Source: Streptomyces stelliscabiei (GTDB lineage: Bacteria > Actinomycetota > Actinomycetes > Streptomycetales > Streptomycetaceae). Taken from it: a stretch of 64,000 bases of DNA. Made by a program: the position numbers and the translations under genes. The stretch covers positions 4,154,001-4,218,000 of the forward strand of contig NZ_JADBGF010000001.1 in NCBI RefSeq assembly GCF_014873495.1, given 5' to 3'. The notes under the pieces were generated by a model. It was not told where the DNA came from, did not search any database, and saw only the letters and a list, made by a program, of their open reading frames with translations. Positions 1 through 9,187 of this stretch are shown here, in pieces; within the stretch, counting starts at the first letter, position 1; each line of letters opens with the position of its first letter.

Positions 1-1
1 G

Positions 2-1936
2 ATGCCGTCGCACCGGACCGGAGCATTCCGCAAGCTGCGCAAGAACCTTCCCAGATACGACTACGAGCACTACAGCCGCCTCGCGGGACCACTCACCCAG
101 CCCGATCCGACCAAGCCCTACACGGTGCAGTACCGCTCCCTGATCTCGCAGGAGCCGCACCGCCTGCGGGTCGCCCTGATGCTGGCAGCGGCGCCGCTGC
201 TCTCCCTGGTCCTGCTCGGCTGGCTGCTGCAGCAGGAACACTGGACCAAGCGCGACTACGTCGAGTACGACTTCCTGCCCGCCCTCGACATGGTCATGCT
301 GGTCTCGATCGGCCTGATCGAGTTCTTCCGCTGCATGAACGTCCTGTCCAACGCGCACGCCACCCTGGTCGCCCGCGACCCGATCCCGGTGGTGCCCGAG
401 ACCGGCACCAGAGTCGCCTTCCTCACCTCCTTCGTGCCCGGCAAGGAGCCACTGGAGATGGTGACGAAGACCCTGGAGGCCGCGGTGCGGCTGCGCCACC
501 GCGGGCTGCTGCACGTGTGGCTGCTCGACGAGGGCGACGACCCCGCCGTGAAGGCGGTCTGCGCGCGCCTCGGCGTGCACCACTTCTCCCGCAAGGGCAT
601 CGCGAAGTGGAACCAGCCGAAGGGCCCGCACCGCGCCAAGACCAAGCACGGCAACTACAACGCCTGGCTGGACGCCCACGGCGACGACTACGACTTCTTC
701 GCCTCGGTCGACACCGACCACATCCCGCTGCCCAACTACCTGGAGCGGATGCTCGGTTTCTTCCGCGACCCGAACATCGGCTTCGTGATCGGCCCGCAGG
801 TGTACGGCAACTACGACAACTTCGTCACCAAGGCCGCCGAGTCCCAGCAGTTCCTGTTCCACGCGCTGATCCAGCGCGCCGGCAACCGGTACGGCGCCCC
901 CATGTTCGTCGGCACCTCCAACGCCGTGCGGATCAGGGCGCTCAAGCAGATCGGCGGGCTCTACGACTCCATCACCGAGGACATGGCGACCGGCTTCGAG
1001 ATCCACCGGCACAAGAACCCGGCCACGGGCAGGAAGTGGCGCTCGGTCTACACGCCGGACGTGCTCGCGGTGGGCGAGGGACCCAGCGCCTGGACGGACT
1101 TCTTCACCCAGCAGATGCGCTGGTCGCGGGGCACCTACGAGACGATTCTCAAGCAGTACTGGAAGGGCTGGTACTCGCTGCCGCCGAGCAAGCTGTTCAA
1201 CTACACGATGATGATCATCTTCTACCCGATGTCCGCCCTCAACTGGATCCTGGCGGCGCTGAGTTGCGCCCTGTTCCTGGGCCTGGGCGCCTCGGGCGTG
1301 AACATCGATCCGACCGTGTGGCTGATGCTCTACGGCAACGCCTCGGCGCTCCAGATAGGCCTGTACGTCTGGAACCGCCGGCACAACGTCTCCCCGCACG
1401 AGCCGGAGGGCTCCGGAGGTGTGGCCGGCATGGTGATGTCCGCGCTGTCCGCGCCGCTCTACGCGAAGGCACTGATCGACTCGGCCCTGCGCCGCAAGAG
1501 CAAGTTCGTGGTCACGCCCAAGGGCGACTCGGCGAGCCCCGACCGATGGTTCGGCACCTTCCGGTACCACTGGTACTTCATCCTCATCTTCGGGGCCTCG
1601 ATCGCCGCCGGTTTCGTCTTCGGCAACTCGCACCCCGCGATGATCATCTGGGCCACCTTCGCCATGATGATCACCGCTCTTCCCATCGTCGCCTGGCGCT
1701 ACATGCTGCGGCAGGACAGGAAGAAGGCCTCCGCGTCCGCCGAGCTGCGGGGTTCGATGGTGGCACCGCCCGAGGCGGCGCCCGCGCCCTTCGCGCCACA
1801 GCCCGCACCACACGCCCCACCCGCACCCCACGCTCCCCATCACAAGCCGAGCTGGGCCGCGTCCGGGTCAGGCAGCGGGGGTAGCGAGCAGACCATGCAG
1901 ATCGCCCTGGGCGGACTGGGGGGACGTAAGGAATGA
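2..1936 (+). CDS. cslA: Cellulose synthase-like glycosyltransferase CslA
   Basis: Family 2 membrane glycosyltransferase that makes a beta-glucan-like polymer at hyphal tips of streptomycetes; the role is known from the family and from the glxA/cslZ neighbours. The cytoplasmic catalytic domain lies between N-terminal helices (about residues 58-76 and 95-112) and several C-terminal helices from about residue 395. It carries DEGDD at 176-180, DTD at 237-239, TED at 325-327 and the QQMRW motif at 370-374, so all processive GT2 signatures are present. The tail (about 590-625) is Pro/Ala/His-rich. The ATG is the second base of the window, so a longer N-terminus upstream cannot be excluded; 644 aa is near what I expect for the family. 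The stop overlaps the glxA start by 4 nt, indicating translational coupling. Confidence 0.93.
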   Translation: MPSHRTGAFRKLRKNLPRYDYEHYSRLAGPLTQPDPTKPYTVQYRSLISQEPHRLRVALMLAAAPLLSLVLLGWLLQQEHWTKRDYVEYDFLPALDMVMLVSIGLIEFFRCMNVLSNAHATLVARDPIPVVPETGTRVAFLTSFVPGKEPLEMVTKTLEAAVRLRHRGLLHVWLLDEGDDPAVKAVCARLGVHHFSRKGIAKWNQPKGPHRAKTKHGNYNAWLDAHGDDYDFFASVDTDHIPLPNYLERMLGFFRDPNIGFVIGPQVYGNYDNFVTKAAESQQFLFHALIQRAGNRYGAPMFVGTSNAVRIRALKQIGGLYDSITEDMATGFEIHRHKNPATGRKWRSVYTPDVLAVGEGPSAWTDFFTQQMRWSRGTYETILKQYWKGWYSLPPSKLFNYTMMIIFYPMSALNWILAALSCALFLGLGASGVNIDPTVWLMLYGNASALQIGLYVWNRRHNVSPHEPEGSGGVAGMVMSALSAPLYAKALIDSALRRKSKFVVTPKGDSASPDRWFGTFRYHWYFILIFGASIAAGFVFGNSHPAMIIWATFAMMITALPIVAWRYMLRQDRKKASASAELRGSMVAPPEAAPAPFAPQPAPHAPPAPHAPHHKPSWAASGSGSGGSEQTMQIALGGLGGRKE

Positions 1937-3870
1937 AGGACCGTGCAGGCCGCCGCCGCGCCCGTCGCCTCGCGATCGGCGGGGCGGTGGTCCTCGCGCT
2001 CGCGGGGACGAACGGGCCCTGGGTGTACCGCTTCAGTACGGAGAAGTACCACGAGTACAAGATCAACAGGCCGGAGTACAAGGCCGCCAACGGGCAGTGG
2101 AAGGTCGTCGAGTTCCCGCCGGAGTACCGGCAGAACACGATCCACGCCGCGCTTCTGCACACCGGCAAGATCCTGCTGATCGCGGGCTCCGGGAACGACG
2201 CCGACAACTTCGACAAGAAGAAGTTCGACACCCGCGTCTGGGACCCGGTCAAGCAGACGATCAAGCGGGTGCCGACCCCGGCCGACCTGTTCTGCACGGG
2301 GCACACCCAGCTGTCCAACGGCAATCTGCTGATCGCGGGCGGCACCAAGCGCTACGAGAAGCTGAAGGGTGACGTCACCAAGGCCGGTGGGCTGATGATC
2401 ATCCACAACGAGAACCCCGACAAACGGATGAGGATCGAGGCGGGGACCCGGTTCGTCGGCAAGGAGAACGGCAGGACGTTCGTCCTCAAGGACACCGTCG
2501 ACATCAAGAAGGCCGTCAAGACCTTCGATCCGGACACCGGGAAGTTCACCGGCAACAAGCCGGGAATCGCGCGCGCCTACGTCGAGGCCGAGCGGCGCGG
2601 CAAGAGGTACGAGACCGGTACGGAGGACAACTACCGGGTCGTGGGCCTGAAGGGCGAGGACGCGCGGAACACGTACGGCATCGCGCAGAAGCTCGCTCTC
2701 GACAAGAAGGACTTCCAGGGGATCAGGGACGCCTACGAGTTCGACCCGGTCGCCGAGAAGTACATCAAGGTCGACCCGATGAACGAGGCCCGCTGGTACC
2801 CGACGCTCACGACGCTGTCGGACGGCACCGTGCTGTCGCTGTCCGGCCTCGACGAGATCGGTCAGCTCGTGCCGGGCAAGAACGAGACCTACGACCCCAG
2901 GACGAAGAAGTGGACGTACACGAAGGGCGTCCAGCAGTTCCCGACGTACCCGGCGATCTCCCTGATGCAGAACGGCAAGCTGTTCTACTCGGGAGCGAAC
3001 GCGGGGTACGGGCCGGACGACATCGGGCGCGACCCGGGTGTCTGGGACCTGAGGACCAACACGTTCACGAAGCTGCCCGGCATGAGCGACGGGAAGCTGC
3101 TGGAAACCGCCGGGACCGTGCTGCTGCCTCCGGCGCAGGACGAGAAGTACATGGTCATCGGGGGTGGCGGGGTCGGTGAGTCGGAGCGGTCCAGCAAGCG
3201 GACCCGGCTGATCGACCTGCTGGCCGACGAGCCGAGGTTCGTGGACGGGCCGGAGATGGCGAAGGGCACGCGGTATCCGCAGGCCTCGATCCTGCCCGAC
3301 GACACGGTGCTCATCTCCGGGGGCTCGGAGGACTATCGCGGGCGCGGCGACTCCAACATCCTGGAGGCGCGGCTGTACGACGCGAGGACGGGCGGGATGC
3401 GGCGGGTGGCCGACCCGCTGGTCGGCCGGAACTACCACTCCGGGTCGATCCTGCTGCCGGACGGGCGGGTCGTCTTCTTCGGGTCGGACTCCCTGTACGC
3501 CGACAAGGCCAACACCAAGCCGGGGGAGTTCGAGCAGCGGATCGAGATCTACACGCCGCCGTATCTGTTCCGGGACGCACGGCCGACGCTGACGGGTGGG
3601 CCGAAGACGGTCGCGCGCGGCGGGACGGCGACGTTCGGTGCGCGGGACGCCTCGTCGGTCAGGTCGGCCCGGTTGATCCGGCCGAGTGCGTCGACGCATG
3701 TGACGGACGTGGACCAGAAGTCGATCGAGGTGGACTTCGTGGCGGACGGCGACCGGATCACGGTGACCGTGCCGAAGAACCGGAATCTGGTGCAGTCGGG
3801 GTGGTACATGCTGTTCGTGACGGACGAGGCGGGGACGCCGAGCGCCGCGCGGTGGGTGAAGGTGCCGTAG
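1933..3870 (+). CDS. glxA: Radical copper oxidase GlxA (galactose oxidase-like)
   Basis: Membrane-anchored mononuclear copper radical oxidase that works with CslA in glycan deposition at hyphal tips. An Arg-rich N-terminus and a hydrophobic stretch (about 13-27) form a signal anchor; the rest is a Kelch-type propeller with a C-terminal Ig-like domain. By comparison with galactose oxidase, C121 (in LFCTGH) and Y289 (in ARWYPT) should form the Cys-Tyr cofactor. Y501-H502 (RNYHSG) and H589 (STHVTD) would complete the copper site, with W288 beside the radical tyrosine. All expected ligands are present, so the enzyme should be active. ATGA overlap with cslA. Confidence 0.94.
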   Translation: MKDRAGRRRARRLAIGGAVVLALAGTNGPWVYRFSTEKYHEYKINRPEYKAANGQWKVVEFPPEYRQNTIHAALLHTGKILLIAGSGNDADNFDKKKFDTRVWDPVKQTIKRVPTPADLFCTGHTQLSNGNLLIAGGTKRYEKLKGDVTKAGGLMIIHNENPDKRMRIEAGTRFVGKENGRTFVLKDTVDIKKAVKTFDPDTGKFTGNKPGIARAYVEAERRGKRYETGTEDNYRVVGLKGEDARNTYGIAQKLALDKKDFQGIRDAYEFDPVAEKYIKVDPMNEARWYPTLTTLSDGTVLSLSGLDEIGQLVPGKNETYDPRTKKWTYTKGVQQFPTYPAISLMQNGKLFYSGANAGYGPDDIGRDPGVWDLRTNTFTKLPGMSDGKLLETAGTVLLPPAQDEKYMVIGGGGVGESERSSKRTRLIDLLADEPRFVDGPEMAKGTRYPQASILPDDTVLISGGSEDYRGRGDSNILEARLYDARTGGMRRVADPLVGRNYHSGSILLPDGRVVFFGSDSLYADKANTKPGEFEQRIEIYTPPYLFRDARPTLTGGPKTVARGGTATFGARDASSVRSARLIRPSASTHVTDVDQKSIEVDFVADGDRITVTVPKNRNLVQSGWYMLFVTDEAGTPSAARWVKVP

Positions 3871-3916
3871 GGGTTGGTCGGGGGTTGGTCCTGGGGTCGT
3901 TTCCGGGTGCGGGGGC

Positions 3917-3989
3917 GTGGGGGCGGGTCGCGCGGTTCCCCGCGCCCCTGAAATTCAGGGGCGCGGGGAACCGCGCGACCCGCCCCCAC
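3917..3989. terminator. Long palindromic bidirectional terminator
   Basis: Two perfect 36-nt arms separated by a single A lie between the convergent glxA and cslZ genes. The arms contain the dispersed sequence CAGGGGCGCGGGGAACCGCG also met in other intergenic gaps of this window. No U-tract, as is common for streptomycete terminators. Confidence 0.85.
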
Positions 3990-4015
3990 CGGACCGTCAG
4001 TCGGACGGCTTGGTC

Positions 4016-5035
4016 TCAGTCGGACGCCTTCGCCAAGGCCAGCGCGTACTCCGGCCACCACTCCCCCGCCTTGGGCCCGCCCTTGCACTCGCCGTCGGAC
4101 TCACCGGGGCGCTTCACCCACAGAAACGCGTCCACCAGTTCGTCCGGGGTCTTGGTCGTAGGGGTCTCCCCGAGGGCCCGCCCCGGGGGGTTGCACCAGC
4201 GTTCGTCCTCGTCGCCCTCGGTCCAGGGGCCGTTGCCGTTGCGGCTGGTGTCGATCACGAACGGCTTGTCGCCGATCTTCGAGGAGAGCTGCCTGCCGTA
4301 CTCGATGGAGTCCTCGGTGGTGTAGAAGTTCGAGACGTTGACGGCGAAGCCGTCCGCCTGCTCGACCCCGGCCCACTTGAGGGGGTCGTAGATCTCCTCG
4401 GGGTCACCCCACCCGGCGTTGCCCGCGTCCAGGTACACCTTCGTGTTCTTCAGCGCGCCGAGCCTCTCGACCGCGCCTTTCAGCAGGTCGTACCGCTCGC
4501 CGTGGAACTCCTCCGGGGTGCAGCCGTCCACCACGTGGAGCACCGCGTCGGGCTCCAGGACGACCGTGGCCGCCCGGTCCCCGATGCCCCGGGCCACGCC
4601 GTCGATCCACGCCCGGTACGCGTCGCCGTCGGCCGCGCCGCCGCCGGAGTACTGGCCGCAGTCGCGGTGCGGGATGTTGTAGAGGACGAGGACGGTGTCC
4701 CGGTCCGCCTCCTTCGCGGCCTCGGTGAAGCCTCTGGCCTCCCGCTCCGGGTTCTCGGGGCCGATCCACTCGCCGGTGGGCTGCTCGGCGATCATGCGGA
4801 TCAGCTGGGCGTCCTCGTCCTTGCCCGCCTTCTCGTAGGCGGCGACCTGGGCCGCCGCGTTCCCCCGCGGATTGACCCAGAACGGGTCCGTGCCGCTTGG
4901 CTGTTGGGTGATGCCGGATCCGGAGGCGCGGTTCTTCTCGCCGTCGCCGTCGTCTCCCCCGAAGCAGCCGGCGAGCGATAACGCCGCCACCACCGCCACG
5001 GACGCCCGAACCCCGGCCCCCCTACTGCCGTACAT
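4016..5035 (-). CDS. cslZ: GH6 endoglucanase lipoprotein CslZ
   Basis: Secreted glycoside hydrolase family 6 enzyme, 339 aa, thought to trim the CslA product outside the membrane. The N-terminus is a lipoprotein signal with lipobox LSLAGC (Cys 24), followed by an acidic linker. GH6 features are the Asp in VVLEPDAVLHV, the DTSRNGNGPW strand near the C-terminus and the WVKRPGESDGEC segment. I chose the ATG preceded by AAGGGGGAG rather than a GTG 21 nt further upstream that lies before this ribosome-binding site. It converges on glxA across the palindromic terminator. Confidence 0.9.
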   Translation of the reverse strand: MYGSRGAGVRASVAVVAALSLAGCFGGDDGDGEKNRASGSGITQQPSGTDPFWVNPRGNAAAQVAAYEKAGKDEDAQLIRMIAEQPTGEWIGPENPEREARGFTEAAKEADRDTVLVLYNIPHRDCGQYSGGGAADGDAYRAWIDGVARGIGDRAATVVLEPDAVLHVVDGCTPEEFHGERYDLLKGAVERLGALKNTKVYLDAGNAGWGDPEEIYDPLKWAGVEQADGFAVNVSNFYTTEDSIEYGRQLSSKIGDKPFVIDTSRNGNGPWTEGDEDERWCNPPGRALGETPTTKTPDELVDAFLWVKRPGESDGECKGGPKAGEWWPEYALALAKASD

Positions 5036-5492
5036 CCAACTCCCCCTTGGGTGCACCGTGTCGTAAGCCCCAATCCTGGCATAAATCCCGCCTCGCCCAC
5101 GAGGTCGTCACGGCCTTGGCCAGGTGCTGTCGACTCCTGATCACGATGGTGGGGCGACACGTCCGGACAGGGGCGGAAACCGCTCGTACGGCCCCGCGGA
5201 GCACCGACCGGAGTGCGGGCTTCCGCCGCAACTCCTCATCCGTGCCGCGATTATGACGCCCAGTCACGGGCGCCGTTCCGGCAGCGGCCGACCTCTGGCC
5301 GGTGGCGCCCACGCGCTCTAGAGTCGGGAGGGATACGGCCCCGGCCTCGGCCTCTCGTGGCCCCGGGGCCGCCGCGTCGCGAACCTCCCGTGTCGGCGCC
5401 GGGTCACTCCCGCAGCCCGGCGCCCACGGTCGAGGACCGGCCCGGCCGACGGCCCCGGGGGGAGCGGGTCGTCGACCGGGCCAGGTGCCCGC
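5036..5492. other. Gap between cslZ start and sortase stop; one hairpin
   Basis: About 450 nt without a supported gene; short open frames here look like noise. The part next to the sortase stop holds a 9-bp hairpin at 5395-5424 (GGCGCCGGG/CCCGGCGCC, 12-nt loop), a plausible terminator for the leftward sortase transcript. The cslZ promoter should also lie here, but I see no convincing -10/-35 pair. Confidence 0.5.
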
Positions 5493-6203
5493 TCAAGGTC
5501 CCGTGCCGCTCAGGTACGCGGAGACGACGACGTTCGCCGTGTAGGTGCGGGTCGTCTTGTCGAAGGTGCCGCCGCAGGTGACGAGACGGAGTTCGGCGCG
5601 CCCCGACTGCCGTACGCCGTAGGCCCGTTCGGCGTCGAAGTCGTCGCGGCCGATGACCTGGACGTCGTCCACGGTGAACTCGGCGATCCTGCCGTCGCTG
5701 CGGGTGACCCGGATCTTCTCGCCGATGCTCAGCGCGCTCAGCTTGTAAAAGACGGCGGGCCGGGTCTCGGTGTCGACGTGTCCGACGAACAGCGCGGCGC
5801 CCGTCGCCCCCGGCCGCGCACCGCCCGCGTACCAGCCGACGACGCCCGGCTGACCGTAGGAGGGCGGTTCGATCGCCCCGTCGCGGTCGAGGCCGCGCGC
5901 CACGACCGGCGCCTGTACGCCCATCGCGGGGATGTCCAGCCGCTGCGGCCGCGCGTCTCGCAACGGCTGTGCGGCGGGCGGCAGTTCGGCCTGGGCGGGG
6001 CGCCCGACCGCCGCGACGTCTCCGGTGGTGGGCGCGGACTCGCCCGCACGAACGTCGGTGATCTCGCGGCCCCACAGCCACAGACCGAGCAGCAACACGG
6101 CCCAGGCGACACCGGCGACGACGCGGCCGGTGCCGCCGCCCGACCGGCTTCCGGCGATCGCCCCGAGCGTGCTCCCGTCGTCGGAGTAGTCCCGTTTCGA
6201 CAC
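5493..6203 (-). CDS. Class F sortase
   Basis: Membrane-anchored cysteine transpeptidase of the actinobacterial class F type, 236 aa. One N-terminal helix (about 28-44) is followed by a linker and the sortase barrel. The catalytic triad is visible as H142 (VGHVDT), C210 (LVTCGG) and R219 (TTRTYT). GTG start. It follows the surface-protein gene on the same strand by 8 nt, so the two are probably co-transcribed. The natural substrate is unknown, and the adjacent protein has no obvious LPXTG-type motif. Confidence 0.88.
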   Translation of the reverse strand: MSKRDYSDDGSTLGAIAGSRSGGGTGRVVAGVAWAVLLLGLWLWGREITDVRAGESAPTTGDVAAVGRPAQAELPPAAQPLRDARPQRLDIPAMGVQAPVVARGLDRDGAIEPPSYGQPGVVGWYAGGARPGATGAALFVGHVDTETRPAVFYKLSALSIGEKIRVTRSDGRIAEFTVDDVQVIGRDDFDAERAYGVRQSGRAELRLVTCGGTFDKTTRTYTANVVVSAYLSGTGP

Positions 6204-6211
6204 GGTGACCC

Positions 6212-6898
6212 CTACTCCGTACCGCGGCCGTGGCCGTGACTGCGGCTGCGGCGCGCGCCCCGCGCCACGACCACCGCCGCCGCGACCCCGGCGAGGACCA
6301 GGCCGACCACCGCGTGGCGGGCGCCGGGACCGGCGTGCCGGGCGTCGTCCATGGAGCTGGCCGGGTCGGCCGAGCCCCGCGCGTCCACCGGACCGGCCGC
6401 CGCGAGCCGTTCCGCGGCTCCGCCGCCGCCCGCGCGCACGGGGGCGACCGGGGAGGCCGGGGACATGGGCCGCCGGGGGGACTCGGACTCGGTGCCCGGC
6501 GGCCGAGGGGCCGAGGGGCCGGCGGCCTCGGGCCTGCCGTGACCGATCTTGACGGTCCCCCTGATCCGGTCCGCGGCCACTTCGCCGGCGCAGGTGAGCC
6601 GCACCTCGTAGGTGCCGGGTTCGAGCGAGGACCGTACGCGGGTCTCTCCGGCGAGCGTGCCGAAGCCCTCGGCGCCGGTCCGGGTGAGCAGCGCGTCCGC
6701 GACGAACGCCTCCGAGACGGCCGTCGCGGTCTTCCCCCCGCAGCCCGTGGCCCGCACCCGGATGTCGCTGCCGGGGGACGGCGAGGCCGGTACCACCGAG
6801 ACGTTTCCCGGGTCGGCCGCGAGGGCCGGGGGTGCCGACGCGGTCAGTGCGGCGGCGACCACCGCACCGGCACAGAGAGTGACTCGTGGTGAGCCCAT
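6212..6898 (-). CDS. Secreted, membrane-tethered surface protein paired with sortase
   Basis: Unrecognised 228-aa protein. It has a Sec signal peptide ending in APPALAAD, a beta-rich extracellular domain of about 110 residues with two cysteines (TGCGGK and RLTCAG, likely disulfide-bonded), a long Pro/Ser/Gly-rich linker, and a C-terminal transmembrane helix ending in an Arg/His-rich tail. The helix plus basic tail resembles a sorting signal, but I see no clear LPXTG or LAXTG pentapeptide. The start was moved to the ATG with GGAGG 6 nt upstream, which gives a proper signal peptide. Operon partner of the class F sortase. Confidence 0.7.
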   Translation of the reverse strand: MGSPRVTLCAGAVVAAALTASAPPALAADPGNVSVVPASPSPGSDIRVRATGCGGKTATAVSEAFVADALLTRTGAEGFGTLAGETRVRSSLEPGTYEVRLTCAGEVAADRIRGTVKIGHGRPEAAGPSAPRPPGTESESPRRPMSPASPVAPVRAGGGGAAERLAAAGPVDARGSADPASSMDDARHAGPGARHAVVGLVLAGVAAAVVVARGARRSRSHGHGRGTE

Positions 6899-7000
6899 GG
6901 TGAACCTCCAGACACCCTGAGACTCCCCCACCGCCCGCCGGGCCGCACCCGGGGAGGGGCCGCGACTGCTCCGTCCGGGTGTCGGGGGGTTTATCCGGTG

Positions 7001-7080
7001 GCGGGAGTCGTGTTCAGGTGGCGGGAGTCGTGTTCAGGTGGCAGGAGTCGTCTTCAGGTGGCCGGAATCGCGTTCAGATG
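7001..7080. repeat. 20-bp tandem repeat at the 3' end of the HAD gene
   Basis: Four consecutive 20-bp copies. The first two are identical (GCGGGAGTCGTGTTCAGGTG) and the third and fourth diverge at 2 and 5 positions. The last copy overlaps the stop codon of the HAD gene, so the array looks like slippage-driven duplication of that gene's end. Confidence 0.9.
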
Positions 7081-7853
7081 CGGTCGACCAGGTCCGCGAT
7101 CGAGTTCACGACCTTCGACGGGCGGTACGGGAACTTCTCGATCTGCTCCGGGGTCGTCAGGCCGGTGAGGACGAGGTAGGTCTGCATCCCGGCCTCGATG
7201 CCCGCGAGGACGTCGGTGTCCATGCGGTCGCCGATCATCGCGCTGGTCTCGGAGTGCGCGCCGATCGTGTTCAGGCCGGTGCGCATCATCAGGGGGTTGG
7301 GCTTGCCCGCGAAGTACGGCTTCTTCCCGGTCGCCTTGGTGATCAGCGCGGCCACGGCTCCGGTCGCGGGCAGCGCGCCCTCGGCGGAGGGGCCGGTCTC
7401 GTCCGGGTTGGTGGCGATGAACCGGGCGCCGTCGTTGATCAGCCGGACCGCCTTCGTCATGGCCTCGAAGGAGTACGTGCGGGTCTCGCCGAGGACCACG
7501 TAGTCGGGCTCGTGGTCGGTGAGGACGTACCCGATGTCGTGCAGCGCGGTCGTCAGTCCGGCCTCGCCGATGACGTACGCCGTACCGCCGGGCCGCTGGT
7601 CGTCCAGGAACTGGGCGGTCGCGAGGGCGGAGGTCCAGATGTTCTCCACGGGCACGTCCAGGCCCATGCGGGACAGACGGGCGTGCAGGTCGCGCGGGGT
7701 GTAGATCGAGTTGTTGGTGAGCACCAGGAAGGGGCGCCCGGACTCGCGCAGCTTCTTGATGAAGGCATCGGCGCCGGGGATCGGCACGCCCTCGTGGATG
7801 AGCACACCGTCCATGTCGGTGAGCCACGACTCGATGGGCTTGCGCTCTGCCAT
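7074..7853 (-). CDS. NagD-like HAD-IIA family phosphatase
   Basis: HAD-superfamily hydrolase of subclass IIA (NagD / p-nitrophenylphosphatase type), 259 aa, the usual length. Motif I is DMDGVL with nucleophile D13 and acid/base D15, motif II is VLTNNS, and motif IV is MIGDRMDTDVLAG near the C-terminus. The cap is inserted between motifs II and III. Substrate unknown; relatives dephosphorylate nucleotides and sugar phosphates. Monocistronic leftward gene with ATG start. Its stop codon lies in the 20-bp tandem repeat. Confidence 0.88.
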   Translation of the reverse strand: MAERKPIESWLTDMDGVLIHEGVPIPGADAFIKKLRESGRPFLVLTNNSIYTPRDLHARLSRMGLDVPVENIWTSALATAQFLDDQRPGGTAYVIGEAGLTTALHDIGYVLTDHEPDYVVLGETRTYSFEAMTKAVRLINDGARFIATNPDETGPSAEGALPATGAVAALITKATGKKPYFAGKPNPLMMRTGLNTIGAHSETSAMIGDRMDTDVLAGIEAGMQTYLVLTGLTTPEQIEKFPYRPSKVVNSIADLVDRI

Positions 7854-8027
7854 GTGCGATCTCCTGCCGACCTGTGCTGATTCCCGCGTACGTCCATGCG
7901 TTCCGGGCCCGCCCCAACCCTAGTGAGGCCTGGCCGAAAAGAGGAGGCCGATCTTGGCCGCTGAGACCGTCCTCATCAGGTCAGCGGGGGTGTGTACGGG
8001 TCTCAGGCGTCGAGCCGCGTCCCGGAG

Positions 8028-8891
8028 TCAGCCGGCCCGCCGGCGGACCGCCGCGACCAGCAGCCCGCCGACGGACAGGAGCAGCAGTCCGGTCACGTAC
8101 GGCAGCGCCGCGCGGACACCCGACGCGGCCAGCTCGTCCGGGCGCTCCTCGGGGTACGGCCTCGGCTCGCCGCGTACGACGCCGCCGCCCTCCTTCGCGG
8201 TCCCGCCGCCGTCCCGGCCGTTGCGCTCCTTGCCGTGCTCGTTCCCCTCCTCGTTCTCCTGCTCGCTCCCGTCCTCCTCCTCGCCGCCGGTGATCCGGAA
8301 GCGGTAGTCGCCGGACTCCCCCACCCACTCGCTGTCGTCGCCGCGCCGCTCGACCACGGCCGCGTTGGCCACGACGTCGTTCGGTACGACCGCGTCGGAG
8401 GTGACGGAGAGGCGGACCCGGACGGTGAGGGTGCGGCCCGCGGGCACGGTGAAGCCGGTTCCGTCTCCGCCGAGGACCCCGACCAGTTCGTCGGAGTCGG
8501 TCCGCTCGAAGGTCACCGGCCGGGGGGCCGTGTCCTCGGCGTCCGCGTAGTACTCCAGCTGCGGCTGCGTCCGCTTCAGCGTGCGCGCGGCGTCCACCAG
8601 CACGACCACCGGGTGGATGTTCCCGCAGGTCCGGGTGGTGGTGTTGGTCAACTCCAGCGCCCAGTCGTGGAAGCCGCCGCCGGCGACATAGGTGGCGGGC
8701 CCGCCGCGGATCCGGGTCCGGAGGGGAAAGGCTCCCCTGTCGGCACCGGCACACGTGGGCCGCCGGTCGTCCAGCACCGCGCGCGCGGGCCCACCGGGAG
8801 CGGGGACACTGCCGAGCGCCACCGCGGGACCGCTGACGAGGGCGGCTGCGCCGGCAAGAACAAGAGCGGTCAGACAGATAGACGGTCGCAT
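8028..8891 (-). CDS. Cell-wall-anchored secreted protein with LAXTG-like sorting signal
   Basis: 287-aa exported protein of unknown function. A signal peptide is followed by a beta-rich domain containing CAGAD and TRTCGN cysteines. Next comes a very acidic/Asn/Gly linker, then ELAASG, a hydrophobic helix (PYVTGLLLLSVGGLLVA) and a terminal RRR. That order (motif, helix, basic tail) is a sortase substrate signal, and LAASG is a variant of the LAXTG motif preferred by class E sortases. The ATG at MRPSIC was chosen because upstream Met codons would precede the signal sequence with polar residues. No clear ribosome-binding site. Confidence 0.68.
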   Translation of the reverse strand: MRPSICLTALVLAGAAALVSGPAVALGSVPAPGGPARAVLDDRRPTCAGADRGAFPLRTRIRGGPATYVAGGGFHDWALELTNTTTRTCGNIHPVVVLVDAARTLKRTQPQLEYYADAEDTAPRPVTFERTDSDELVGVLGGDGTGFTVPAGRTLTVRVRLSVTSDAVVPNDVVANAAVVERRGDDSEWVGESGDYRFRITGGEEEDGSEQENEEGNEHGKERNGRDGGGTAKEGGGVVRGEPRPYPEERPDELAASGVRAALPYVTGLLLLSVGGLLVAAVRRRAG

Positions 8892-9063
8892 GAACACATG
8901 ACCATGCCATCTACTTGCGCGGGGGAGCGCCGCCACGCCTTGGGGCGATGAGGTTCGGGGCCAAGTCCGCTCGATCAGCGGAGTAGAAGGGGGAAGCCCG
9001 CAATGCCGCTGGGCGCCGCCCGTGGCTCACGGCAGCACCGGCTTTCAGGGGCGTGAGGCCCTG

Positions 9064-9124
9064 CGCGGGAACCTGCGCGAGGCCTACGCGGAAACCTGCG
9101 CGAGGCCTACGCGGAAACCTCCGC
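9064..9124. repeat. 23-bp tandem repeat
   Basis: The unit GAGGCCTACGCGGAAACCTG plus CGC is present at 9079-9101 and again from 9102, with a degenerate partial copy before it, in the gap between the sorting-signal protein and the ROK gene. The preceding 20 nt (TTTCAGGGGCGTGAGGCCCT) resemble the dispersed CAGGGGCG element seen elsewhere in the window. Confidence 0.75.
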
Positions 9125-9187
9125 GGGCAACTGCACCCAACCCGCACTCACCCGCCCACCAGGCCCCCGCCCACCCCTCACCTCACC

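Noticed and set aside
1840..3699. 619-aa leftward open frame
   Set aside because: Antisense to glxA; low-complexity Arg/Pro/Val composition typical of shadow frames in GC-rich DNA, while glxA has all copper-site residues.
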